The notes below the pieces were generated by a model that was not told the origin of the DNA, made no database searches, and saw only the letters and a program-made list of their open reading frames with translations. From Melastoma dodecandrum (lineage: Eukaryota; Streptophyta; Magnoliopsida; Myrtales; Melastomataceae): a DNA stretch of 64,000 nt. Each line of letters opens with the position of its first letter. The first letter of the stretch is position 1. Location: positions 84,247-148,246 of the forward strand of contig JARUPY010000487.1 of the NCBI GenBank assembly GCA_029817715.1, read 5' to 3'. The position numbers were made by a program, and so were the translations under genes. Below are positions 46,101 to 58,679 of the stretch, in pieces.

Positions 46101-48973
46101 GCCTTGCCCACACATGAAGTCAAAGGAGGCTTAACTGAGATTAGACTGATGGATGAATTATTACATCCCCCGATTAATCACCCTAGTCTACTCGAACACC
46201 GATCAAGATCCTTTCCTGTAGTTGAATGATACTTGTTGATGGGAAGTACACCGCTCGTGGGTGAAGTCGAAATCATGCGTGTATCGCTAGAACGAAGACG
46301 TAAAGAGAACTTACCGAGCCATTGTTTTGGCTGCTGGACTGGAATCCAAAAACCGGGGGTCTTGATCACGACATAATGATGTTTTTCCTTAATTAATGTG
46401 GAAGATCTTTACTTGATCGTGTGACTAAGACCCGATTGATAGGAAAGCTGGATCGCATTGTCTGGAAATCTTTACAAGCGTTGCCTCCCAACAATTGACT
46501 AAAGATCCATTTTAAGTCGAAATCAATATGATAAAAGAATTTAAAAAAAAATCACGATAAATCGCTACAATAATCACTTATACGATAGTCTTCAATCGTA
46601 TTTTTCATACGTAACGTGAAAGGTGATTTTTCCCCTTAACAAAGGTGATTTATATATATTTACTATCAAGTCTAATTCCAGCAGCACATGCCCTTTGTTT
46701 AATGCGCGAATAATGTAAAGACTTGTTACGATGTACAAAAAATGGTCCCCTCCCCCCCTTATTTCCTTGCACCGCCAAAACCTAATTCGTGAAAGTGCAT
46801 AACAACACGTAGAAGACAATCGATACACGCTTAAACTGCCCGGGTTCATGCATTTTAAACGGCGCGAACAGTTCATATCAACCGGCCACCAGCTCCTGCG
46901 TAGATTCTTTCCGCGGCCGTGCAACACATGTTATCTGTGATCAAAAATAGTTATGCCAAACAAAGTTAGGCACGCATATGTAAAGATAGGTTTCTTGGTA
47001 CGAAAATGGCATGGCCCTGGGCGCAGTCCCCCATTAAAGTCTGGGAGATTTAGTTCCGTCGTTCAGACTCGTTTCGCGACGCGATCGCCGCGGGGGAGGG
47101 GCGACGTATTTTTCTTTCGGCTTGCTGTCTTTCGTGTGTGTTCCGCGTGTTTAGACGTCGCGAATGAATGTCAAACTGCCAAACCGAAGTATCTCTTGAC
47201 TTGTGATATATATCAAGCCCCCAAAACTTCGGTGATTATTTTGAAATGTTTAACCCCGAGGAGGTTAAATTTTATGGAGCAATTTGGTCTCCACCTAATT
47301 TTAATATATATATATATATATATTTCAAGAAATTCGTGGTGGAAGGAAAGCCATATGAATCCGACCATTGGCCCGGTAAGTCGGGGTTAAAATGAATAAA
47401 CAAATGGGGTTAATTTTAATTGCAATGATTGACCACGCCAGATCGAAATCCGAAGCAACCCCGACCCGATTATTAAAAAAAAAAAAAAAGATATTTCCTC
47501 ATCTCGATTATTATTTAGAAAAAGAATTTCATTGGGTTTCGTGTGCTTCGTGAATTATCAAGAAAAGGAATTAAATTAAAATGGAATAGGACATCTTTTT
47601 GGATGCTTACGGAAGAAGAGTGTCGTCGTTAAATGAGATGGAAGAAAATAAAATTAAAAAATTCCCATGTTGTCTGGATAATCGGCTACAAAGGGCCATT
47701 TACTTTACCGGCTAAGGAAAGTTATATCCCCCCCCCACCCTCCCTCTTTAAAAAACCATTTGTACAATTTTTAACATTTGACTTTTATTGGGTATTGGTT
47801 TAGAAAAATATAAACACTTAGATAAAATTTTAATGATGTAGGTAGAAATTGTGAGGCTAGCAATTAAGTGAAAGGGTATTAAATTTGTATGCTATTATTT
47901 CCCAACAATGCATAAATATACCATGCAGACTGAAATAGATGTTAGATTTGTCGAACACAGGTGACGCGAATGAGAATTCCATTAATAACCCTTTTAAGAC
48001 GAAGAAATCAAACCCCCTTGAAATCTCGTCTCTTCAGGGTTTTCTACACCTTAGGAGAGTCTTGTCTTTAGCCGATTGTCCTTCTCCTATTTCCGCTGGC
48101 ATAATACGAAAGACGACTTTGTTCATTCGACAAGACAAGTTTCTAATAAGAAGTGGCATTCAAGAGTTCTTTGGTTTTGGAGCATCAAAACTAGGGTTAT
48201 GTAGGGGAGGGTTAGGGAGTTAGGGGATTGAATGAATCTACTACCATCATCTGCCCAACCATGAACAAAGGACTCCCTCCATCATTTTCCTACTCCTGCC
48301 TTTTTCAATCTCTATACCCCACCCTCCTGGTAGTCAAAATAAGTAATCCCTATCATCCGACTTATAATGCTCGGCAGAGGTGAAGTCTGGAGTGTGGGTG
48401 TTGGTAGAGACTTATGCGGGACACTCGAAAAGGATATAGAAATGATGGGGTGTGTATTAAAAAGAGTGTGTTTGTGCTTTAATAATAAAAAAGTAGACGC
48501 CCAATCTATACGTGCAAAGTAAGTTGGAGAGGAAGAAGAGGATGGGGGTGTTGAATTTGTAAGATATCGAGGGGGTTGGGATGGCGGTGGCGTGTAAGTC
48601 CAGGGCCGGCACGCAAACGCATACTCGGAAAAGAAGAAACAAGTTATTATTATTATTAACATTTATTTAGGGTATGATTTCGGCGTATAAACGTAACCCC
48701 AGAAAAAGAAAATTTTTAATAAGCTTTTATTTTCTTTTTTACGTTTCTCTAAATCGTGACAACTTAGGAGTGGAGTAATAGTAGTAGTTATCTCACAATC
48801 TTACTTCTATAAAGACCTCATCGGCTTCTCCTTCACCTTCTCCCTCCCCCCCCCCTCCTCCTCCTCCTCCTCCTCCCAAGATCCCCTGCCTTTTAGCCTC
48901 CGCTGTTTTTCCTCTCTGTTTCCATTCCTTCTGTTTTTATCTATTTATTTGAGGTGCTTCGGGTGTCCTGGTA
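43111..48973. other. Long gene-poor region
   Basis: No gene recognised in about 5.9 kb. AT-rich with (AAC)n near 44150, the long poly-G at 44741-44763 and (TA)n near 47306-47322. Open frames at 44931-45393 (minus) and 46953-47390 (plus) have no domain I can name. The end (48.78-48.97 kb) is a C/T-rich leader with CTCCTCCTCC repeats for the bHLH gene. Confidence 0.4.
44741..44763. repeat. Poly-G tract, about 23 bases
   Basis: The longest mononucleotide run in the window, preceded by GGGGGA. Confidence 0.8.
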
Positions 48974-50824
48974 ATGGAGAACAACTTCATCCTCGCTGCT
49001 GCTGGGATCCAAAACCCCAGTCGATGCCGGATATGCAAGGCTGGCAGTGCCCTCCTCCCGATCCCATGTTCCACCCCAATGGCTGGGACTCCCCTGCTTT
49101 TTAACGCAACCGTGCCCTCGCACCCGGGATCGGACCCCCGCTATGTTTGCAACGACAGTGCCCTTATCCGGGAATTGGTTGGGAAATTGGGTGTTTTCGG
49201 AGGCGATCCCGAGGAGATCGCCGGTAGTTCCTGCTACAGCACTCCCCTCGGCTCCCCGCCCAACTTTGGGCCAAAAACTAACTTGGCTGAGTTCGCAGCC
49301 GATCCGGGATTCGTGGAGGCGGGCGGCGAAGTTCTCGTGCTTTTGGGGAGTAGAAGCTTCAACGGCAGGAGCGGAGGAGTTGAGTTCCCCCGGGGACAAT
49401 TCGCTGCGGCCAGAGACGTGAAACTAGGCCGAGTCTTCGAGTAGCCCTCGCTGAACGGCTTAGGGGTAGGGCCACGACTGGGGATTATTGAGGTCGGAGG
49501 GTCTCTCCGGCCGCTGGGAGCGGATCGACTCGATGGAGTTGCCGGAGGAGGAGTCTTCGGTGATCGAGCCGGTCCCAAGCTTGGAGACGGGTACGAGAGG
49601 CTCCAGCGAGTCGAACCCGAGGAAGAGGAAGGGAGCCGCGAACAGAGGAAAAGCCAACGAGACCAAGGGCACGGGGAAATCGAGCGCGAAGCGATGCAAG
49701 TCCGACGAGGGCGAGGTCGGGATGAAGAAGGAGGGCAACGTGGGGGACGAGGAAGCTGGGGAGAAGAAGAACAAGGACGAGGGGAAAGCAGCAGCCGGAG
49801 CCGCCCAAAGGACTACATTCATGTTAGAGCAAGGAGAGGGACAAGCCACGGACAGCCACAGCCTCGCCGAAAGAGTGAGTGCCCGCCCGTGGTTAACAGC
49901 AATAACATTAATTTTTCTTCATGTCTCTAACTAAATTAATTACAGGTGAGAAGAGAGAAAATTAGCGAGCGGATGAAGCTTCTACAAGACCTCGTACCCG
50001 GTTGCAATAAGGTGGTCAAAAACAGCAACAGATTCCTAGGAAGTTGGTGATTAACCAAACCGTATGTAAGAAATTGTGACTGATGTGGGTTATCGTATGC
50101 AGGTGACGGGAAAGGCGTTGATGCTGGACGAAATAATAAACTACGTGCAGTCGCTCCAACGTCAAGTGGAGGTAATAATGTATATTACAAATACCAAATA
50201 CCATTTTGATATTTAAACCATTTTCCTTACATTGTGGCGGTGGTGGTGGTGGCAAACAGTTCTTATCGATGAAACTAGCGTCGGTCAACACCAGCCTGGA
50301 TTTGGCGGATTCCCTAATGTCAAAGGATCACCGTCACCACCATGTACACACTCACATCCAGGCCTAATTAAAAACTCTAATTCATTTATTTTATCTCCTC
50401 CTTATGAATAATACACGTCTGTCCCTTGCCAGCAGATGTACACCCCCCATCAAATGTACGAGGGGGAAGCACCTCCTCCTCCTCCGCCGTCGTCGAATGA
50501 CCTTCACCGGCTCAACCCCCACCGGCCTCTCGATTCGCACTTCGCACCGCCGAGCGACCTCCAGGTAAAAAAAAAAAAAAAGAAGAAATCTTCACTTATA
50601 TATAATTATGGTTATGTATATGGAAATCTTATCTGATTGTGAGTTGGGGGGGTTTTGCATGAATTGAACAGTACGGAGGAGGAGGAGTGGGTTACAGCGG
50701 CGGGGGAGGAGGAGATGACTTGCACACAATTGTACAGATGGGACTGGGTCAAAGCTCTCTTCAAGACACCACCACCACCACCACCACGTCCTCCTCCTTC
50801 GACCCCCAATTATTCCATTACTGA
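48974..50824 (+). pseudogene. CIB/bHLH62-type bHLH transcription factor with frameshifts in exon 1
   Basis: Exons at 48974-49874, 49946-50011, 50103-50171, 50260-50343, 50433-50564 and 50672-50824. Exon 1 has family text: ALIRELVGKLGVFGGDPEEI, SSCYSTPLGSPPNF, ADPGFVE; then (other frame) RAAKFSCF; then SRSFNG; then (third frame) ESSVIEPVPSLETGTRGSSE and SNPRKRKG; then PKDYIHVRARRG one base out; then QATDSHSLAER. Exon 2 has VRREKISERMKLLQDLVPGC, exon 3 VTGKALMLDEIINYVQSLQR and exon 4 FLSMKLASVN; the last exon ends DDLHTIVQMGLGQSSLQ...FHY. The bHLH exons after exon 1 are clean. Within exon 1 there is an extra base near 49318, two near 49345, a net shift and a stop at 49442-49444, and a -1/+1 pair around 49802-49838. 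Either a decaying gene or indel errors; family membership is certain. Such factors bind E-boxes and act in CRY2/flowering and growth control. Confidence 0.8.
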
Positions 50825-52959
50825 AAAAATATATAACATTACACCTCCCCCACACCCACACCCACACCCACACCTAAATTAAAAGAAAATTAGTCGGTTG
50901 GGTTGGGGAGGGTTTTGTCCATCCAAGTTAGAAGAAGTGATCTCACATGATTTAACTTCATGCGGAAGTTCTTTTTTCAAAATAAATAAATAAATGAAGA
51001 TTTATATTTTTTCAAAATTTTTTGACGCCACTTTTTAGGTTGTTGTGGTTATATTAACCCATTTGTATCTGGCTGGTTTTTTGTTTTTTATATACCCGTG
51101 AGGAGGGCTGCTGCAATTGCAAAAGGAAGGGGGGAAAGAAAAGGCTTTGGTTAGTAGTAGTAGTAGCAGTACATCATCATGACCTGTAAAAATAGCTATT
51201 CATTATTTATTATTATGATGATGATGGTTGGTGTCATTGTATCTTTTGGATTAATCCCAACGATGGGCAATTGAAGACCGCCCTTTTTTATATTAATTAT
51301 TGTTTGTATGTGGTGATTAGTCCCCCCACCCCCTCAAAGGTAATAAAATAATAGAATGTAGAAATTGTGTTTAGTTTGGTCGTGTGTGTTGTTTTCAATT
51401 GTTGGTAACAGCTGTTTGTGTCGGGGGTCCTTTCTTTCAATCGAGATTTACAGCCAAAAAGAGTCTAGTCTGGTGAAATGATTAGGACATTTTGAATTTG
51501 TTGAGGTTAGGTTAGGTTAGGTTTTGGTTTCCTTTCCTCCTCGTTTTGTGGGTCATTAATATTTTTTCTCGCCGTTAAGACCCGGGGAAGGGGAGAGGGG
51601 CACCAGATATTTCCCTGCCATGATTAGACGGAGAAGATGAATAAACTGGGGGAGTTAAGATGGGATGGAGTAATCATAACACCATAATAATCAATGGAAA
51701 GAAGAAGTGGGGGGTCAGGTTCTTAAAGGTGCCTCCCGTTTACTTAATGCAATTCCTCGTTTGATGTGATGGGGTTAAAAATTAATAATAATAAAAAAAG
51801 AAAAGAAGGAAAAAGGAAGCCTTTCTGAGATGTAGAATGGAAATGGGAAAAATTCTCCAACCTTTTTTTTTTTTAATTTTAAAACTAAGGGAAAAGATGC
51901 TCTTTTGGTAATGTGTTAGGTGGAGATGACAGCCTCGTCTGTCGCTCCCACTAAAGCTCTCCTACTACTAATAATTCATGCTCCCATTTTTTTATCAACC
52001 CATTCAAACCTTGATCTATCTAATCTATTCCCTTCTCTTTCCCCTTCAGATCTGACCAGTAATGTTTCTTCTTCTTCTCTTCTTTCTTTTGTTTAATTGA
52101 GTGGAGTGGGGGGAAGTGCATCAACAATTTTTTGGATTTATAACAAAACGGGTGTTTGCTTTTAACAATGAGGAAAAAAAGGGTGGTTGCTAAATCGATT
52201 TCGCTTCTGTCCTTTTTTTTCCCCCTCTGGAGAACAACAGGAAAAGGCGGCCTTTCTTTTATTGTCAGAATGAAATTTAATCTCCAATCAATCAATCAAT
52301 CGGTCAGTCAGTCAAGTCATCACTCCCCCGGTCGCATCCCAACCAATGATTTAAGTAAAACAAGGGAGTGGTAAAAGGGGAGGGAGGGTATCATCAATAT
52401 GAGGGTGAGGTTGGAGGTGGAGGAATTCAACCATGTATTATGATTAGGGGGGTTAGGGAAGGACTATTCCCCTAACTACAAGGGAAAGAGGGGAAAAAAT
52501 GGCAAGAATTTCCATTCTCGTTGTGAATTCAATGTCCCAATCATTGCTAGTGCTGAGATTCCTGAAGGGTAGGGGGGGGGGGGGGGGGTTTCCTTCTCTT
52601 GGGCCTACTGCAAAACAAATCTTAAATGTTAAAACTGCTACCACAAACCATCCACAAGGCCCAAATTGTCCCCAACAACACTCAATTTCTCTCTCACAAA
52701 AGATTCATAAAACAAATAATAAATAATAATCATCATCATCATCGTAACAATAACTCAAAGAGGTCATTTCTACTACGTTTGGAGAGATCCCAGAATCCCA
52801 TAAGCAGGTGGCCTCTATCTCATTACTGAGAAAATAAAAGAAGGGCGAAGGTGCCTGCTCAGCCTTGGTCGAATGGTCACAGCTTCGGCCTCCTTCTGGC
52901 GGGGAGCGCGACAAGAAACGGGGGGTCGCAAGACTGACTACAAGTAGGAATCACGCCCG
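50825..52959. other. bHLH 3' region and spacer
   Basis: No gene recognised. Contains (CACCCA)n just after the stop, three GGTTA units near 51507, and the poly-G run at 52572-52588. The right end is the 3' flank of the FKBP locus. Confidence 0.4.
52572..52588. repeat. Poly-G tract, about 17 bases
   Basis: Uninterrupted G run on the plus strand. Confidence 0.8.
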
Positions 52960-55900
52960 GGAACTCTCATTGGCTCCCTGATGTCGTCGTGTTTCCTCAT
53001 CTTCGCCAAACATGCGTGCCGGTTAGAAAACTGGGCATCCTTCTTGTGTTATATTCCTTCAACCTTCTCTTTCAACACCTTGTACTCGAGCTTCACCTCC
53101 CTAATCAGCACTTGACCACAAGTCTTTCTCAGCACGATAACTTTTGAGATTCCAAATAACAGATAAAACAACAACCTCCCGGCTGGTCATAACCTGTTAT
53201 CAGGGTTTCAATCTCAAGAGCCCTCTTGATGTCGATTTCAGCCAAATCAAAATCTGCAAGTTGAGTATACGCATGTGCTCTTTCTATAAAGAGCCTTGCC
53301 ATTCGTGGCTATCGAGTTCAAGGACCTGAAAGGATTCGACAACTCTTCGGTATTAGGTGGTAACATCAAATAAAACAATGAAGAAATAGGATAATAACTT
53401 GATCCAAGGCTATATCCTGGCGTGCAGAGCTTCTCTGCCTGCTTGAAATCTTTTCAGTTTCAGCTTGCAGGCCTCGGCATCGTTCAGTTTGCATGCAACC
53501 TTCAGTACCTTGGCTTGTTTTTTCTCTTTCTATCAATGAAGGCAGAATCATACTCTATGAGTTTCGCAGCCTGCAGAAGATCCGTTTATTTAAATGGTCA
53601 GCACTGAACTATTAAGATTTATTCTCTCATAAAGTGGGACTTGAATGCGGCCAGTGTCTGGTGTGAAGATTGTGCGAGCGATTTCGGGCGAGCGTTGGAG
53701 AAGGAAGAGCTGGAAAATCGAGTGAGGTTTGGAAACAATAAGTGTATTCCATAATGGTGATAACACAAATCACCTCGCCTTTTCATATCTTTTAGATGCT
53801 TCTTGCGGGTTTCCCAGCCTTTGGAACAGCAAAATACCCTCCTCTTTCTTCTTCCCAGCAGCCTCAAATCTTCTCGGCAGTGTTTCATGTCCCAGGACTT
53901 CTTTATCCTGAAGGGATGATAGGATAAGAAAAAGCTTACCGGGAAACCTGAGAATTTCCACAGGGGAAGGGCAGGAAAAAATACATCTCATTCACTTCAT
54001 CATACCTTCACAAAAGATAGCCATCTCCACTTTCATAATGGATCGTTGAATTCGGGGGGGGGAACAACAGCCAGTTCTTGCAATGACTCAGATGACCCAA
54101 TCGCGGTATTCAGGGGCAGTTGTAAACATGGGCAAGTTCTCCCTTAGGTCATGTTCATGTCAGCCCTGTCGAGCCCCTCGATCAACTTGTTCTAATGATA
54201 ATCTAACCATATCATGAGAACCTCCCAAATACTAGAACACAAATTTCAGACACTGCACCAAAGTTAGCAGTACCTTCATTCAGTTTTGAACTCGGAATCG
54301 GTTCCTCATCATCACCATGGCCCTTCTTCAAAAATATTGGTTGCCATCTTGCAAATCTTACCGATCTATTTAACTGAAAAGAACTTAATAGATGAGAAAC
54401 AACTTTATTTATTAAATTAAGGCTTTTCTTATACTGATCCACTTATTGAGAGGAGCCATCCTTAACTAGGAAATTAACAAATTCTTAGTTATTGAAGAGG
54501 GAGGTTTACCTTTAACAACTGCTCCTTCATTCGGGCGCTCATACCCCTCTCCTTCCTTCAAGATTTTCTTTATGACTTTCTTATCATCGGTCACCGAAGA
54601 AACTGTCTTCCAGGATACCAGCTTGCAAAAGCAATGTTCAGGGTTGCATTGGGTGGCACTGCTGCATTCTGTACCAGTTGCGGGTCTTCCCTTCTCACCG
54701 AATCCATCTGGAACAAAGACGCGATGGGAAAGTCCAAAAACAGCAGGTGAGGTAAATCCAAGCAACCTAATAAGGGAAAAACTTCTCTACTTACATTGTG
54801 GCCTCACAGTCAATAGGAACTTCCTCTCCCTGTCTTCATGGTTTTTACAGCTTCACTCAGGGCTGGGCAGGAAAAGACCTACAGGCAGAAAAGGATAGAG
54901 AAGATGATCTGGATAAATGTATCCCGAGATCAAAGCATCGATTTATAGATAAGCCACATCTCCTCCGAAATGGGCACATAGGTAATTAATTTAGAAATGA
55001 TTTACCATCTTTCTACAATTGAATTCGGCTCCTGCAGATATGGAAAACAAACTGTTGCCGTCCTCAAGCCGGAGCCTCATAATTAACCTTGATTTCAATA
55101 AAGTATATTGGGTAAGAGGAGATTACCTAAAACTTTCATCACATCAGCAAGAGGAAGACTGAACTTACCTAAAACTTCATCGAGATCCTTAGGGATTCTA
55201 CAATTTCTCACCCGCACCAAGACATCCTGACTTCAAATATGCCACCATCCTTACATATATCCCTTGGAACGCCTTGTCCCATTTATAGCAATTCGACATC
55301 AAAACTGCAGGGTAGAGTTTGGATGGTACCGTTAGGAGGGAGAACCGGACTCTCCATAAGCTAAATTCGGCAGGGATGGTGAATATGGCATTTTTCGCCT
55401 TTCTTTCATCGTTTTGATACCCTTGGTCCCATCCCTTTATTAACTTGACCTGCGGTTTGCAATCATTCAGAAACAAACCTAATCTCAGCGTCTTATTTTT
55501 TTTTCTCAAACCGGGTGTATGACCAAGTTCGCCAACACACTAATTCGATAAAGTTGAAAACTTTGCCACAAAGTGGAGGGAGACATCAGATTGGCAAAGT
55601 AATCATTGACAACAAAATCCAGTTCCCATTTCCAGATATAGTAAGCATTAACACTTGATAAAATAAGAACCAAAATTTCTCTGAGAGACGAGAACACTGA
55701 TCAATGATCCCAGCAGAGTATACTAACAAACAATCAAATACCGACTCCATCCCACACTCTTTTTAACAAGGGAGGGATAACTCACCCTGACCGAGCGTGA
55801 AGCTGAACGGAGTCCCCTCGATCCCTGCTTAGGGAATCAAACTGAGTCTCACTCGAGCAAAGTTCCCGGTGTAATGCACTGCAAGAAAACAAAAAAACCA

Positions 55901-56150
55901 TAGGAAAAAACACTGGAGAGAATCCCAAGCCAAAAACTTTTCCTTGTGGCTCAATCCACTCAATTACCTTCGACCTCGTCGCCATTTTCAGGAGGTTCTC
56001 CCATCCTTCGCCTTCCTTGTGGAGCTTCTTCTTTGAGTCCTTGCTTGCCGAGTCTCCTTCTTCTTCCCCGACCTTGATGATCGGGGCGTAGTCATCGCCA
56101 GGGAGATCGACGTCGTCGTTCATCGCATGTCGTCGCTCGGCACCGGGCAT
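52960..56150 (-). pseudogene. FKBP62: FKBP62/ROF-type multidomain peptidyl-prolyl isomerase with many small indels
   Basis: Minus-strand exons follow the plant FKBP62/FKBP65 order: an acidic N-terminus (DDVDLPGDDYAPIIKVGEEE, KKKLHKEGEGWEN); FKBP domain 1 (HYTG, then TPFSFTLGQ; KGWDQG, NAIFTIPAE); FKBP domain 2 (CPALSEAVKTMK; QYGFGEKGRPATGTE); the diagnostic LVSWKTVSSVTDDKKVIKKI, LKEGEGYERPNEGAVVK; domain 3 (LKKGHGDDEEP); a TPR region (EAAGKKKEEG, ASKRYEKA, ACKLKLK, ALYR-R, YTQLADFDLAEIDIKRAL-like pieces); and a calmodulin-binding-type tail (LEYKVLKEKVKEY). One- and two-base insertions or deletions occur in nearly every exon (for example about 55842, 55852, 55428, 54657), so no continuous frame exists. 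Intact relatives are Hsp90-binding heat-stress co-chaperones. Substitutions in the conserved residues are few, so consensus errors are a real alternative to decay. Confidence 0.78.
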
Positions 56151-56539
56151 TCGGAAGTCCCTAGTCCATCTCCCCCACCCCTCCTACCTTTCCCTCGTTC
56201 GGCCTCGGGGAACGGTTTCGCTGGACGGGGAAGAAACGAGGGAGCTACGAATGTTGAAGTAGTCCGTTCAAGGCGTGGAAGGGGTGGGTTTCTTAAAGAG
56301 TTCTACAAAAGGGTGATACCGTAATTTCATTATGAGTTTAAGGGCCCACAGACCCACTTAGGCCAAAAATTGAAACGGTCCGTCGGTTGGGTTTTGGGTG
56401 TGGGGGGTTGCCTGGCGAATGGCATGGCTTACCTACTTTTATTAGTAAGGATGTGTTTGCCCGGCATGATCCGGCACCTCCTGGTCGGGATCGAGATTAT
56501 CAGTGACAAGACGGAATAAGGATGTATAGTTCAACCTCG

Positions 56540-57450
56540 TGCCCACCATGAAGCTGATCAGGAGCTGCGCTGGAGAAGTACGAAGTCTAAGGACGTGAAC
56601 GTCGGCACCTCGAATGGCCATCGATGTGCTGGAGAATTTGGCCGTTTCGTACCCGCCTGTCGAATGCCACTTTCAGGACAGGACATCTCTTGCGCCGGGT
56701 TATCCGGCCAATGTTGGAGTTCTTGCAAGATACGGGGTCATTCTACTACTTCGGTCTGTGTACACGTAATCTTCACTTACTGGATCAAGGTCTCGACGAA
56801 GATCGGGCTTGATCGTTCTACAACTTCAACGTGCATACACGTAACTTCCACTTATATCCCCATCTTCTTTGCTGAGACCGGGTGGCCAAATCTGGAGACT
56901 ACAACCAAATCGGGGCGGAACTATTACAACTCTGCCACTTAGCTACAGGAACCTGGATTGGAAGCTAGCCACCGGGAGGCCCAATCGGCACCCGGCCCGG
57001 CCTGGTTAAACCCATGCGGGCGTTGATATTCGTTTCCCGTTAAATGAAAACATGAAGTGGGGACCGTCCACCAAGCATCACTTCGGATTGCTGTACCGAA
57101 AAGGTTCCAGGGTCTACGACGTAGACCTTGGGGGTAGGTACAAACGGTCTCAGCATACGGGCCCACTTATCGTGTCGCCCAAGGGAACAACAAACGCCTA
57201 CATAGGGAAATATGGGTGTGCGGCGGCAGACAGTGGCGCGCAACAATGAGACTGCGCTTAGGTTGGCCGGGACACTCAGCTTTGCGGTCACAACAAAAAG
57301 GATTATAACGGGACATCGAGGAAGGGCGGGTCGTTGCTGCAGATTTGGGGTCGCACTGTGACTGCGGGAGAGCTACCATGTGCCAAGGCCAGGAAGTCTG
57401 GATTATGCTGTTACTTTAAGTGGGCTTGGGGCCCATAACCATCAAAGACC
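56540..57450 (+). pseudogene. GH17 glucan endo-1,3-beta-glucosidase-like, copy A (5'-truncated, frameshifted)
   Basis: Plus-strand fragments in order, in changing frames: LVPTMK, VKDVNVGTSN, AIDVLENLAVSYPPVE, VIRPMLEFLQDTGSFYYF, FFAETGWPN (the GH17 nucleophile-Glu motif), NLVRKLA, TERHFGLLY-like and SRVYDVDLGG, then a degraded X8/CBM43 region ending with CYFKW and a PITIKDPSK-like piece. The N-terminal third of the glycosidase is missing. Family enzymes cleave callose or beta-1,3-glucan in the cell wall, often GPI-anchored. Copy B lies 1.2 kb downstream in the same orientation, suggesting tandem duplication. Confidence 0.75.
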
Positions 57451-57479
57451 CAAGTAAAGCCCACCTTCTAATTCACGTT

Positions 57480-58679
57480 TTACTATTTCCTTTTGTATAT
57501 TTAAATAACCAAATTTATTTGCAGGCGATGGTTCATGCAAAATCCCTAGCGTGTCTCTGATTTCGCACTGATTGAAGTGTGGGTGTAGGTGTCCATTATT
57601 TATATTCCATATGAGGTTGATTGTAATGTCCTTCCATTTTGTGGACCCTTATGTAGTTTTTTATTCAATCCATACTTCAAAGGTTGTTGGACGGAATGAA
57701 CGGCTATCCAAATTTGTCATGCATTGCCTGTGATTATTTTAGGACTCATAATGACGGAGGTTGTCCACGCATACTAGGTGTTTGATAGACTAGCTAATGT
57801 TACAAAATAATGATACGAATATATTTAGCGAAAAACATAATAATTATAACAGATTTGTCCAATAATATTCATAATTCAGTGGTTTAAAAATATTAAATTT
57901 AATTTGAAAAAAATTCGGTATTTTAAACATCCAAAATGAATATGATGTTTTTAATATTGAATTATATTTATCAACAAACCTCGGAAGCATGTCTCGGAGG
58001 TCCGCAGATGTTCTCGTGATGATATGTTTGAGTGTCGTGTTTGGTTGGCGTTGGGGGTTGAATGTCAGGGTGGGGCAGACCAAACGACAGAAACCAAAGG
58101 ACAAAGGAGGAAGTGTCGCCAATACATCTTAGAAAACGGCTACTTCCAACTTTGTCGTCTTTCTCCCCAACCTCCCATCAATGCGCCGTCCTAAAGCTAA
58201 ATTCTCCCACCTTTACTGACCCACATCCGAAAGAAAGGTCCAAACGGAGAGATTATGATCTACATCATCGGCGTTCTACACATCACCCTGCCGTCCTCGG
58301 CAACGTTTCCCGATCTGTTTTTGGTTGTGTTTTTCTGGATGATATGGTTCACAAAGATTGTTCTTTGATCCCCCCCCCCCCCCTCCACCCCAATTCACCC
58401 ATCGTTTTAGTTGTTCCTCTTTCTTCCCTGCTTACCTTCTACTGACTCCCCCCACACAACCTGTTGTCTGTCATTACTGGCCCTCGCCACCATCGCCCCA
58501 CCATTAAACTGAACTTTTCGGGATAAAGCTGCTCCTCTAAAAAAGAAAGAAAGGCAAGCGAACCAAGAGAGATCGATCTTCCCCTCACAAGCCTTGCTCT
58601 TCTCATAATAATTCCTCTTCCTTCCTCCTCACACACTCTCACCAGTTATTTTGTCCTCCTCATTCCATCGACCCATCTT
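57480..58679. other. Spacer between the two GH17 copies
   Basis: AT-rich to 58.0 kb. C/T-rich leader-like sequence at 58.3-58.68 kb with a C run of about 14 at 58370-58383. No gene recognised. Confidence 0.4.

Noticed and set aside
46953..47390. 145-codon plus-strand frame
   Set aside because: It runs through an (AT)n microsatellite and has no recognisable domain.
51500..51525. GGTTA repeats considered as interstitial telomere
   Set aside because: Only three units, and not the plant TTTAGGG repeat.
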